Origin: Myxococcales bacterium
GTDB taxonomy: Bacteria > Myxococcota > Polyangia > HGW-17 > SLPX01
Direction of reading: 5' to 3'
DNA length: 18,026 bases
Assembly (NCBI GenBank): GCA_007131745.1
Contig: SLPX01000330.1
Coordinates: forward strand, 1 to 18,026
The first letter of the stretch is position 1. Each line of letters begins with the position of its first letter. The notes under the pieces are model-generated. The model searched no databases, was not told the origin of the DNA, and worked only from the letters and a program-made list of their open reading frames with translations. Of this stretch, positions 1 to 7,229 are shown in pieces. The position numbers were made by a program, and so were the translations under genes.

Positions 1-228
1 CGGACGCATAACGATGCCCGCGATGATTGGCCGTGCACCGAGGACATCACTTGGGCGGATTCCGAGCTGGAGCCTTTGGGCGACAACGGAGGTCCGACCG
101 AAACAATGCTTCCCGGACCGGGGAGCGTGGTCATTGGCGCAGGGCAGGATTGCCCCGACGTGGACCAGCGTGGTGAGACCAGGCCGCAAAACAATTGCAC
201 AGCAGGCGCCGTGGAGGTTTCAAACTGA
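1..228 (+). CDS. C-terminal fragment of choice-of-anchor Q domain surface protein
   Basis: Frame 1 is open from the window edge to a TGA at 226-228, giving the last 75 residues of a protein that begins outside the window. The segment PLGDNGGPTETMLPGPGS, followed by a VIGAG stretch, an Asp-Gln-Arg-Gly motif and a final CTAGAVE-like motif, matches the conserved end of the choice-of-anchor Q domain. Proteins with that domain are large secreted or surface beta-helix (polymorphic outer membrane protein-like) proteins. The domain identification is from recognised sequence pattern; the surface location is family knowledge, and the specific function is unknown. It converges on hydG with a 58-base gap. 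The N-terminus and any signal peptide cannot be seen. Confidence 0.75.
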   Translation, partial: RTHNDARDDWPCTEDITWADSELEPLGDNGGPTETMLPGPGSVVIGAGQDCPDVDQRGETRPQNNCTAGAVEVSN

Positions 229-243
229 ATGGGGTCCGGGAGG

Positions 244-256
244 AGGGTGTAACCCT
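244..256. other. small hairpin between convergent genes
   Basis: AGGGT-GTA-ACCCT is a perfect 5-bp inverted repeat with a 3-base loop, located between the convergent ends of the choice-of-anchor Q gene and hydG. No run of T follows on either strand, so it is only a weak candidate for a bidirectional termination or 3'-end structure. Confidence 0.2.
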
Positions 257-286
257 GTGAGCTGCAGTAACCGCTTCAGAAGCCTA

Positions 287-1687
287 TCAGCAGTATATGT
301 CCCGCTCTCCTGACTGAACCTTTTCCAGCATTTTTTTCGCTATGTGCCGGGGTTTTTCGTCCATGGCGGATAAAACGCTTTCTATGCAGGCCCGTCCGAT
401 TTTCTTTGTTTCCGGCGAAGCATAGTCTGCAAGATATTCTTCAAACGTTGAAATCGCGTTTGGATCACAATGCAGCCTGATATCTCCCGGTTTCGCGAGA
501 TCCATGAAATCCCTACCGGTTCTTCCCAGCCGGTAGCAACCGGTGCAAAATGAGGGAATATAGCCGAGTTCGGATATGTCCCTTATCACTTCATCCAGTC
601 CGCGATGGTCTCCAAGGCTGAACTGGCCTTCACTCGACCGGTCCCTTTTGTCTTCCTCGGAATACCCGCCGGGATTGGTGCGGCTTCCCGCTGAAATCTG
701 GGAAACACCCAGAGCAAAGGTTTCTCTTCGGATTTGGGCAGATTCGCGCGTGGACATGATGATACCGGTATACGGCACGGCGAGGCGCAAAACAGCGACC
801 AGTTTTCTGAATTCCAGGTCGCTGACCGGGTGAGGCGGATGACTTGCAAGGTCGGATCCCGTAGCGGGTTCAAGCCGCGGCACGCTAATAGTGTGGGGGC
901 CGACTCCGAATCGGTTTTCCAGAAAACGTATGTGCTGCAGCATGGCCAGCACCTCGTAGCGCCAGTCGAACAGTCCGAACAGGACTCCTATGCCGACGTC
1001 GTCGATACCGGCCTGCATGGCTCGGTCAACGGCTCCGGCCCGCCAATCGTAATCGGTTTTTCGTCCCCTCAGATGCACCTTGCCGTATGTTTCCCGGTGA
1101 TAGGTTTCCTGAAATATCTGGTATGTTCCGATCTTGCGTTCTTTGAGCTTTGCAAACTCATGCACATCCAAGGGCGCTACGTTTACATTGATGCGCCTTA
1201 TTTCCCCCTTGTCGTGAGTGATCGAATAAATGGTGTCGATGGCATTCAAGATGTAATCGAAACCCTCCCTGGGATATGCTTCCCCCGCGACCAACAATAT
1301 CCTTTTATGTCCCTGGTCCACTAGAATCCGGGTTTCAAGGGCGATTTCATCGAGGGTGAGCGATCGTCGGCGAACAGCTGCATTTTTGGCTCGAAACGCG
1401 CAATAGGAACATTCATTGGCGCAAAGATTTGAAATATAGAGCGGCGCGAAAATGACCAGTCTTCGGCCGTAAATTGTTTCCTTTACATCCTTGGCTGCAG
1501 CGAACAGTTCACCCAATAATTCAGGATCGCTGATTCCCATGAGCACGGATGCATCGTCAAGATTCAACCCCGCAAGGTTACGGGACAGGGTCAAGACCTC
1601 ACGAACTTCACCACTGCCGGCTTTCTTTCCCTTTTCAAGAGCGTGTCGGACTTCTTTTTCGTCAACGGAAAAACATTTTCCCATCAT
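287..1687 (-). CDS. hydG: [FeFe] hydrogenase H-cluster radical SAM maturase HydG
   Basis: A 466-residue radical SAM enzyme. HydG cleaves tyrosine to p-cresol and dehydroglycine, then makes the CO and CN ligands as an Fe(CO)2CN-type synthon for the [FeFe]-hydrogenase H-cluster in the cytoplasm. The SAM-cluster motif CxxxCxxC is at C89, C93 and C96 (CANECSYC). The HydG-specific C-terminal CX2CX22C motif is at C381, C384 and C407 and binds the auxiliary cluster; this separates HydG from the thiamine enzyme ThiH. Length is normal for HydG (about 470). The frame is open for 37 codons further upstream, but I chose the ATG at 1687 because GGAG lies 9 bases before it and a second ATG follows immediately. 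It stands alone: no hydE, hydF or hydA is in the window. All key residues are present, so it should be functional. Confidence 0.95.
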   Translation of the reverse strand: MMGKCFSVDEKEVRHALEKGKKAGSGEVREVLTLSRNLAGLNLDDASVLMGISDPELLGELFAAAKDVKETIYGRRLVIFAPLYISNLCANECSYCAFRAKNAAVRRRSLTLDEIALETRILVDQGHKRILLVAGEAYPREGFDYILNAIDTIYSITHDKGEIRRINVNVAPLDVHEFAKLKERKIGTYQIFQETYHRETYGKVHLRGRKTDYDWRAGAVDRAMQAGIDDVGIGVLFGLFDWRYEVLAMLQHIRFLENRFGVGPHTISVPRLEPATGSDLASHPPHPVSDLEFRKLVAVLRLAVPYTGIIMSTRESAQIRRETFALGVSQISAGSRTNPGGYSEEDKRDRSSEGQFSLGDHRGLDEVIRDISELGYIPSFCTGCYRLGRTGRDFMDLAKPGDIRLHCDPNAISTFEEYLADYASPETKKIGRACIESVLSAMDEKPRHIAKKMLEKVQSGERDIYC

Positions 1688-1998
1688 TTCGCTATTCTCC
1701 GGAAATTCTTGGTCTCTATTCCTTATACGTTTCAAGCTTATATGATATATTGTCGTTTCTAATATGGGCGGTCTGCATGGATGTGCAACTGTTTCCACTC
1801 ACGACTCTAATTTGAGACCTTCCAAGTATCCTCGTTATATTCACTTCCACATGGTGATATTTTGGTGTGTTGCTTACTTTGCGGTTTTTATGGTAATTGA
1901 TGCTTCGAAAGTTTCCTGTTTCGTGGTACCAAGATGCGGATGGAATAAATACTTTGTAAGGTGATGGTTTGGATCGGCCAGGGATTTATGCAGGCTCT

Positions 1999-2026
1999 TT
2001 GAAAACAGGTGGTCAGAGGTTAGAAT
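1999..2026 (+). promoter_or_regulatory. predicted sigma70-like promoter for the FGE-fold gene pair
   Basis: TTGAAA at 1999-2004 is separated by 16 bases from TAGAAT at 2021-2026. Each box matches the sigma70 consensus at five of six positions. Transcription would begin near 2033, giving a leader of roughly 108 bases before the ATG at 2141. An imperfect dyad (TCAGA at 2013-2017, TCTGA at 2029-2033) overlaps the -10 box. Confidence 0.5.
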
Positions 2027-2123
2027 AATCTGAGGAAAATGGTATGTTGGTTTCGGTTAAGGGCCGTTGATTAAGAACGATGATCATGTACACAAGCCGG
2101 GATATTCCGGTGTAATCGATTTC

Positions 2124-2130
2124 AGGAGGT
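2124..2130 (+). promoter_or_regulatory. strong Shine-Dalgarno of first FGE-fold gene
   Basis: AGGAGGT lies 10 bases before the ATG at 2141. It fixes the start of the lipoprotein gene and suggests efficient translation. Confidence 0.7.
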
Positions 2131-2140
2131 AACATAGGAC

Positions 2141-3019
2141 ATGGGGAATCTCAGACGGTTGTTATATGGATTTCCGTTGACGGCAGCGCTGACCGCGTCC
2201 GCGTCGGCCTGTTTGGTGATTGGGATTGGAACGGCATTGGGTGGTTGCAAAGCAGCCGTGAAGAAGACGGTTCGGGAAAAACCCCTGCCTCCCATCGCAG
2301 CCCGGACAGAACAGGACGGCAAAACCGGGATTACATGGGTTCAGATACAAGGCGGAGCTTTCAATATGGGTTCGAGGATCGGAAGGTCGAACAAGAGACC
2401 TATACGAAAAGTGCAAGTCAAGACTTTTTGGATGGCGAAAACCGCCACGACCGTTGCACAGTACCGTAAATGCGTGGACGCTGGTCGCTGCAAGGAGCCT
2501 GTAACAGGCAATTACAGGAATTGGGGTGTCGAAGGACGGGATGATCACCCGATAAACGGCATAATGTGGCAGGAAGCGGCGGATTTCTGCGCATGGGCGG
2601 GAGCCCGGCTTCCCAGCGAGGCTGAATGGGAATACGCTGCACGAAGCGGCGGCGGTGACTGGTTGTATCCATGGGGAGACGCGGTCGCTAACTGTGACAG
2701 GGTTGTCTGGTCGGATGTTACCGGTGTGGGGTGCGGGCGGAACACGACCTGGCCGGTGTGTTCCAAGAAAAAAGGCAACACGCGACATGGCCTTTGCGAT
2801 ATGTCCGGCAATGTATGGGAATGGGTGCAGGATAACTATCACGAAAACTATGAAGGCGCGCCTGATGATGGAAGCGCGTGGGAGAATCCTGATGCAGAGC
2901 ACAGGGTTATCAGGGGTGGGAGTTTTTACATTACCGCCGGAATGAGGGCGGCGCATCGCGATTATCATGATCCGGCATATGACTTCAATTTTGATCGCGG
3001 ATTCCGTTGTGCCAAATGA
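2141..3019 (+). CDS. FGE-fold (SUMF1/EgtB/PvdO family) lipoprotein, non-catalytic
   Basis: A 292-residue protein. Residues 1-36 form a lipoprotein signal: basic RR near the start, a hydrophobic core and a lipobox ending LGG-C36. A lysine-rich linker follows. From about residue 60 the sequence is the formylglycine-generating enzyme/sulfatase-modifying factor fold, recognisable from GxFNMGS, HPINGIMWQEA, the RLPSEAEWEYAAR block, YPWGD, GNVWEWVQD and the final RGGSF...GFRC. True FGEs have two catalytic cysteines just after the GGS motif; here that stretch reads GGSFYITAGMRAAHR with none, so formylglycine formation is unlikely. Several cysteines (CVDAGRC, VGCG, WPVC, GLCDM, GFRC) recur in the next gene and could form disulfides outside the cytoplasm. 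Such proteins can be structural or ligand-binding (C-type lectin-like fold); the actual role is unknown. It is followed after 125 bases by its paralogue. Confidence 0.85.
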   Translation: MGNLRRLLYGFPLTAALTASASACLVIGIGTALGGCKAAVKKTVREKPLPPIAARTEQDGKTGITWVQIQGGAFNMGSRIGRSNKRPIRKVQVKTFWMAKTATTVAQYRKCVDAGRCKEPVTGNYRNWGVEGRDDHPINGIMWQEAADFCAWAGARLPSEAEWEYAARSGGGDWLYPWGDAVANCDRVVWSDVTGVGCGRNTTWPVCSKKKGNTRHGLCDMSGNVWEWVQDNYHENYEGAPDDGSAWENPDAEHRVIRGGSFYITAGMRAAHRDYHDPAYDFNFDRGFRCAK

Positions 3020-3028
3020 CGGTAGCGA

Positions 3029-3050
3029 TTCTCTCCGCCCGGGGAGATAA
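3029..3050 (+). terminator. weak hairpin between the two FGE-fold genes
   Basis: TCTCC at 3032-3036 pairs with GGAGA at 3043-3047 around a GCCCGG loop, with two further A-T pairs beyond a mismatch. What follows is only mildly T-rich (gactttcccttaattt). It may partly terminate or stabilise the upstream message; the evidence is slight. Confidence 0.25.
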
Positions 3051-3144
3051 GACTTTCCCTTAATTTCAAATGTTTGACGGATGCTATGGTTCCTGAAGCA
3101 AGTGTTGTCGTTGTTTTTGGTCCGCCTTGGAGGTTGAAGAAAAG

Positions 3145-4008
3145 ATGGGGTACAGAGAACGCATGGTGTTCATTTTGCCGGGGGTTTTCTTGGCGGCTGC
3201 TGCCTTGTTGATATGGTTTTTTTTACCCGGGATCCGAAAAAGGACCGCTCCCGATTCCGAAATTCGTTCGCCTCGGACGGAAAAAGACGGCAAAACGGGG
3301 ATCACTTGGGTGCACATCAAGGGAAACGTTTTTTCAATGGGGTCGGATGATGGCCGTTCCAACGAGAAGCCGGTGCGGGATGTAAGAGTGGATGATTTCA
3401 AAATGGCGAAATCCCCTGTTACTGTCGAGCAATATACACGCTGTGTCAGAGCCGGGGGGTGTTCACCTCCGGGAGCGGGAGATGGAGAATATCAACGCAA
3501 AGAATTCGACATGGAGAGTTTCAGGCGGGACAATCACCCCGTAACCGGAGTGAACTGGCACGAGGCGGTGCAATATTGCACTTGGGCGGGTGGAAGGTTG
3601 CCCAGCGAAGCGGAATGGGAATACGCTGCTCGAAGCAGAGGCAAGGCATGGAATTATCCATGGGGCGATGTTGAACCGACATGCGAACGCGTTGTTATGC
3701 AGGATGGTCAAGGTCCGGGGTGCGGCCTGAATGGAGCCTGGCCGGTTTGCTACAAAGAAAAGGGAAATACGAGGGAAGGTCTTTGCGACATGGCCGGAAA
3801 TGTCTGGGAGTGGGTTCAGGATTGGTATTATCGGAATTACGATGACGCCCCCACGGATGGAAAACCCAGGGAGTATCCGCCCGGGTCTTTTCGCGTTTTG
3901 CGGGGCGGCGCTTTTTTCAATACTGCGTACAACCTACGGACCACCAACCGAGGAAGCGATGATCCGGACGGTCGAAGCGCGTATCAAGGATTCAGGTGCA
4001 CGAAATAA
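3145..4008 (+). CDS. FGE-fold (SUMF1/EgtB/PvdO family) membrane-anchored protein, non-catalytic paralogue
   Basis: A 287-residue paralogue of the preceding gene. By eye about half of the aligned residues are identical, including DGKTGITWV, GRSN, the LPSEAEWEYAARS block, WPVC, GNTR.GLCDM and GNVWEWVQD. Residues 8-27 form one hydrophobic segment followed by RKR. There is no lipobox cysteine, so it is probably a signal anchor with the domain in the periplasm. The FGE catalytic cysteines are again missing (GGAFFNTAYNLRTTNR), so it should not make formylglycine. I chose the ATG at 3145 because TTGGAGG lies about 11 bases upstream; an in-frame TTG at 3127 would put the start on top of that site. 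The pair looks like a tandem duplication with diverged anchoring and C-termini. It converges on glyA with a 40-base gap. Role unknown; a surface or periplasmic binding or scaffold function is an inference. Confidence 0.83.
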   Translation: MGYRERMVFILPGVFLAAAALLIWFFLPGIRKRTAPDSEIRSPRTEKDGKTGITWVHIKGNVFSMGSDDGRSNEKPVRDVRVDDFKMAKSPVTVEQYTRCVRAGGCSPPGAGDGEYQRKEFDMESFRRDNHPVTGVNWHEAVQYCTWAGGRLPSEAEWEYAARSRGKAWNYPWGDVEPTCERVVMQDGQGPGCGLNGAWPVCYKEKGNTREGLCDMAGNVWEWVQDWYYRNYDDAPTDGKPREYPPGSFRVLRGGAFFNTAYNLRTTNRGSDDPDGRSAYQGFRCTK

Positions 4009-4048
4009 TCACGTGTCCCAACCGGTGACGTCGAGAGAGGTGGGTCCA

Positions 4049-5338
4049 TCATCCGGTTCTGTATGAACCGTGTTCCTGTTCGTACAGCCTTCTCAGAATG
4101 CCGGGATATATCGGAAAGCGATCGGCCAGGTCCAGGGAAGCTTCACGCGCCTGTCTCAATCGAATCTCGTCGTTTCGATGATCCAGCGCGGTTGCTATGA
4201 TCTCGGCGAGCATGTTCATTTCGGATTCTTTCATGCCCCTTGTCGTCATTGCCGGTGTTCCAAGTCTTATCCCGCTGGACTTCATGGGGGGCAGAGGGTC
4301 ATAAGGTATTTGATTGTTGTTTACTGTGATTCCGACCTTGTCCAGCAGGCGCGTCGCCTCGATGCCGGTCATTTTTCTGTCCGTCAAGTCCACCACGACG
4401 ATGTGGTTGTCAGTGCCGCCGGTGACCAGCCGGAAACCTCGATTCATAAGGGCCTCAGCCAGAACGGCTGCGTTGGCCAACACTTGTTTTTGGTAAAGCT
4501 TGAAACTCGGCTGCAGAGCCTCTTTGAACGCCACCGCCTTACCGGCGATGACGTGTACCAGCGGCCCTCCCTGTACGCCCGGGAAAACTGAGCTGTCCAG
4601 GATTCTGCGATGCTCTTTGCGGCACATGATGAACCCGCCGCGCGGTCCCCTCAGGGTCTTGTGCGTGGTCGCTGTGATGAAATCACAGTGGGGAACCGGA
4701 TCCGGGTGTACGCCCGCGGCCACCAACCCCGCGATATGAGCAATGTCGGCTAGAAGATAAGCGCCGGTTTCACGCGCAATTTCTCCGAAAGGCTGGAAGT
4801 CGATGGCCCTTGGATACGATGACGCTCCCACAACGATCATTTTCGGTTTTTTTTCTACGGCCAGTTTTCGCACATTTTCCATGTTCAGGGTTTCGGTGTC
4901 TCTTTCCACCCCGTACTGGACTATGTCGAAAACTTTGCTTGAAAAGTTCTTGGGATGACCGTGGGATAAGTGACCTCCGTGATCCAGCGCCATACTCAAG
5001 ATACGGTCTCCGGGTTCCAGAACCGAAAAGTAGACTTCCATGTTCGCCTGTGAACCCGAGTGGGGTTGCACGTTTATGTGCTCCGCTCCGAAAAGCTCCT
5101 TCGCACGGTTGATTGCAAGGTTCTCCACTTCGTCGGCCTGTTCACAGCCGCCGTAATAGCGCTTTCCCGGATAGCCTTCAGCGTACTTATTGGTCAACAC
5201 CGACCCCTGAGCGTCCAGTACCGCCCGGGATACATAGTTTTCACTGGCGATCAGTTCTATGTCCACTTGCTCGCGGCTTACTTCGCGTAAAACCGCGTCG
5301 TAGACCTGCCTGTCCTCTCGTCTTAAATCATTCAGCAT
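4049..5338 (-). CDS. glyA: serine hydroxymethyltransferase
   Basis: A 429-residue, PLP-dependent cytoplasmic enzyme that interconverts serine and glycine, passing the one-carbon unit to tetrahydrofolate. The whole sequence fits the family: [11 protein letters not shown] near residue 30, [17 protein letters not shown] at 50-66, QPHSGSQAN at 91, ADIAHIAGL at 198, the PLP lysine K227 in [12 protein letters not shown], and FPGVQGGPL. All catalytic motifs are present and the length is close to bacterial GlyA (about 415-420). The frame is open 17 codons upstream, but the ATG at 5338 is preceded by GGAGG at a 5-base spacing and begins the usual [16 protein letters not shown] N-terminus. It is transcribed away from the cstA-like gene. 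A TTGACG box about 55 bases upstream on the minus strand has no convincing -10 partner. Confidence 0.97.
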   Translation of the reverse strand: MLNDLRREDRQVYDAVLREVSREQVDIELIASENYVSRAVLDAQGSVLTNKYAEGYPGKRYYGGCEQADEVENLAINRAKELFGAEHINVQPHSGSQANMEVYFSVLEPGDRILSMALDHGGHLSHGHPKNFSSKVFDIVQYGVERDTETLNMENVRKLAVEKKPKMIVVGASSYPRAIDFQPFGEIARETGAYLLADIAHIAGLVAAGVHPDPVPHCDFITATTHKTLRGPRGGFIMCRKEHRRILDSSVFPGVQGGPLVHVIAGKAVAFKEALQPSFKLYQKQVLANAAVLAEALMNRGFRLVTGGTDNHIVVVDLTDRKMTGIEATRLLDKVGITVNNNQIPYDPLPPMKSSGIRLGTPAMTTRGMKESEMNMLAEIIATALDHRNDEIRLRQAREASLDLADRFPIYPGILRRLYEQEHGSYRTG

Positions 5339-5497
5339 GGCAACCTCCGAAACGGACTGCATCTTCACCCCGGGCGACCCGCTCGTCAAGAACGGAATCG
5401 GACAAAGGAATTGACTTCTTCAACTCGCCCGGTCTTGAAGTTTTTAGGATGAAGGGGGATTATGAAGCGGCTTTTGTTTGTCACGTGAGAAATGTGA
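5339..5497. promoter_or_regulatory. divergent glyA / cstA promoter region
   Basis: These 159 bases must carry both promoters. For the plus strand, TTGAAG at 5435-5440 and GATTAT at 5458-5463 are 17 bases apart and would start transcription about 28 bases before the transporter ATG. For glyA on the minus strand a TTGACG box is seen but only a poor -10. Both calls are weak; no dyad operator or riboswitch was recognised. Confidence 0.3.
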
Positions 5498-7186
5498 ATG
5501 AGTGTTCTTTTTCTTTTGGCGCCGGCGATTATCGTTCTGATTGCGGGGTACCTTTTTTACAGCAGGTACCTCGCCCGATTGCTGAACCTGGGATCGCTTC
5601 AAAAAACCCCGGCGCACGAACGACGAGACGACGTGGATTATGTGCCCGCGAAGATGCCTGTGCTGTTGGGGCATCATTTCGCTTCGATTGCAGGCGCCGC
5701 TCCCATCATTGGTCCCGTGTTGGCGGCTCAATACGGCTGGCTGCCCGTGTACCTTTGGATAGTCTTCGGTGGTGTTTTCATCGGAGCGGTGCATGACTTC
5801 ACCGCGCTTACGGCAAGTGTGCGTCACGGGGGAATGTCGATCGGGACAATCATAGAAACCTATCTCGGGCGAAAGGGAAAACTGCTGTTTCTCCTGTTCG
5901 CCTGGGCTGCATTGATCCTGGTTACAGCCGTGTTTACCAGGGCCGTTGCCTCTACTTTTGCAGCACGCGGCGAGACAGCCACCTCCTCCCTTTTTTTCAT
6001 CGCGTTGGCACTGCTTTTCGGTGTGGCCGTGCATCGATTCAAAGTGCCTCTTTGGGCGGCCAGCATTGTCGGCGGCGTTATGTTGTTGTGTTGCCTTTAT
6101 TGCGGCTACTTTCTGCCGTTTCCGCGGATTTGGTCTGTACGAGGCGGCACGGATCCCATGGTGGTTTTTTGGACGGTTATCATATCAGTCTATGTGTTTA
6201 TCGCATCGGTAACGCCGGTGCACATATTGCTGCAGCCCAGAGATTACCTGAACTCTTTTCTCCTGTATGCCATGCTTGGAGTTTCGATAGCTGCAATCTT
6301 TGTGTCCGCCCCTGTCACTCGCGGTCCTGCAGTGACGACTTTTTCGGTTGAAGGATTGGGGCCCCTTTTTCCAATGCTTTTCATCAGCGTGGCCTGCGGT
6401 GCGGTGAGCGGATTCCACTCCATGGTGGCCTCCGGTACAACAGCCAAGCAACTTTACAAGGAAACAGATGCACGGCCCGTGGCATACGGAGGGATGCTAA
6501 TTGAATCGCTGCTGGCCGTGATAGCCCTGATTTCAGTGGTCTACGTTTCCCGCAACGTGTATCTGGCCCGTTTGTTCGGTGGGCCGGGCGGAGCCGACCC
6601 GGTCGGGGCATTCAGCGAAGGTGTTTCGTACATGATGGTTTCATTAGGGTTCGGGCGGGATTTCGGCCGGGTATTCATAGCACTCGCTGTGTCCGCTTTT
6701 GCGCTTACCAGCCTGGATACGGCGGTGCGGCTTGCGAGGTTTACATTTCAAGAAATTTTCTCTTTTTCCGATGCACATTCAACTCGGGAAAAGACAGGTC
6801 CGGGCGGTGATGTTGCAAGGTTTTTGAGCAATCGTTACGCGGCCACTGCAATAACCGTGAGTGCCGCGGTCGGTTTGCTGCTTACCGGCGAGGGGCTGAA
6901 TCTGATATGGCAGCTTTTCGGCGCGGCGAATCAACTGTTGGCGTCTCTCGCTCTTATGGCGGTTACGATTTGGCTTTCAAGGTTGCGAAAAAAAACTTGG
7001 TTCACGTTTGTACCCATGGTCATGATGTACGTTGTCACTGTCTCTGCGTTGGGTTGGAAGCTTGCCGGGAGTCTTCGTGACGGCGGTTTCCTGACGGCCT
7101 CTATTGCGGCCGCACTGATTCTTTTGGCCTTTGCGCTCGCCGTGGAGTACATTAGATCATGTATTCGTAATTCGGAGAAGACTTGA
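5498..7186 (+). CDS. CstA-family carbon starvation protein (inner-membrane transporter)
   Basis: A 562-residue polytopic membrane protein with many hydrophobic segments, starting with a first helix in the opening 25 residues. The family signature GHHFASIAGAAPIIGPVLAA is near residue 50, followed by QYGWLPVYLWIVFGGVFIGAVHDF, which is diagnostic for CstA. Other family stretches include FHSMVASGTTAKQL and the late GAANQLLASLALM motif. CstA proteins import peptides or pyruvate during carbon limitation; which substrate applies here cannot be told. It is shorter than E. coli CstA (about 700 residues) but similar to many shorter homologues. The ATG at 5498 has only a weak ribosome site (GTGAGAA). 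An 8-codon frame at 5462-5488 with a purine-rich GGGGGA site precedes it. A glycosyltransferase gene follows after 43 bases, likely in the same transcript. Confidence 0.92.
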   Translation: MSVLFLLAPAIIVLIAGYLFYSRYLARLLNLGSLQKTPAHERRDDVDYVPAKMPVLLGHHFASIAGAAPIIGPVLAAQYGWLPVYLWIVFGGVFIGAVHDFTALTASVRHGGMSIGTIIETYLGRKGKLLFLLFAWAALILVTAVFTRAVASTFAARGETATSSLFFIALALLFGVAVHRFKVPLWAASIVGGVMLLCCLYCGYFLPFPRIWSVRGGTDPMVVFWTVIISVYVFIASVTPVHILLQPRDYLNSFLLYAMLGVSIAAIFVSAPVTRGPAVTTFSVEGLGPLFPMLFISVACGAVSGFHSMVASGTTAKQLYKETDARPVAYGGMLIESLLAVIALISVVYVSRNVYLARLFGGPGGADPVGAFSEGVSYMMVSLGFGRDFGRVFIALAVSAFALTSLDTAVRLARFTFQEIFSFSDAHSTREKTGPGGDVARFLSNRYAATAITVSAAVGLLLTGEGLNLIWQLFGAANQLLASLALMAVTIWLSRLRKKTWFTFVPMVMMYVVTVSALGWKLAGSLRDGGFLTASIAAALILLAFALAVEYIRSCIRNSEKT

Positions 7187-7229
7187 AATTCTTTGACGGT
7201 ATCTTATCCTGACCCGGGGGTTGAAGCGG

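Larger units (their letters stand above)
1688..2140. other. intergenic region between hydG and first FGE-fold gene
   Basis: This 453-base non-coding stretch lies between divergent genes. The hydG-proximal part (about 1720-1765) is AT-rich with several ATATAT/TATAAG-like stretches on the minus strand, which probably carry the hydG promoter, though no clean -35/-10 pair stands out. The other half holds the plus-strand promoter at 1999-2026, a dyad over its -10 element and a short CCGG inverted repeat at 2097-2110. A 66-codon open frame at 1764-1964 has no ribosome binding site and I do not call it a gene. Confidence 0.6.

Noticed and set aside
734..1324. Long plus-strand open frame opposite hydG
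   Set aside because: It is the antisense shadow of a clearly recognised gene; its residues show no family pattern.
287..1687. Thiamine biosynthesis enzyme ThiH
   Set aside because: The C-terminal CX2CX22C motif is specific to HydG, and no thiamine genes are nearby.
1764..1964. 66-codon open frame with a hydrophobic stretch
   Set aside because: No ribosome binding site, position inside a divergent promoter region, and no recognisable family.
2900..4008. Diversity-generating retroelement variable repeats at the 3' ends of the FGE-fold genes
   Set aside because: The two 3' ends are not near-identical repeats differing at adenines, and no reverse transcriptase or template repeat is in the window. 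Only the shared fold remains as a hint.
2141..4008. Active formylglycine-generating enzyme or sulfatase maturation operon
   Set aside because: Both proteins lack the catalytic cysteine pair, are exported, and no sulfatase gene is nearby.
4009..4060. Terminator between the second FGE-fold gene and glyA
   Set aside because: AACCGG at 4020-4025 and CCGGTT at 4053-4058 are inverted, but the loop is 27 bases, the repeat enters the glyA coding sequence and no T-run follows.
5113..5796. 227-codon plus-strand frame spanning the glyA start and the cstA start
   Set aside because: It overlaps two well-supported genes and their promoter region, with Arg/Pro-rich composition typical of shadow frames.
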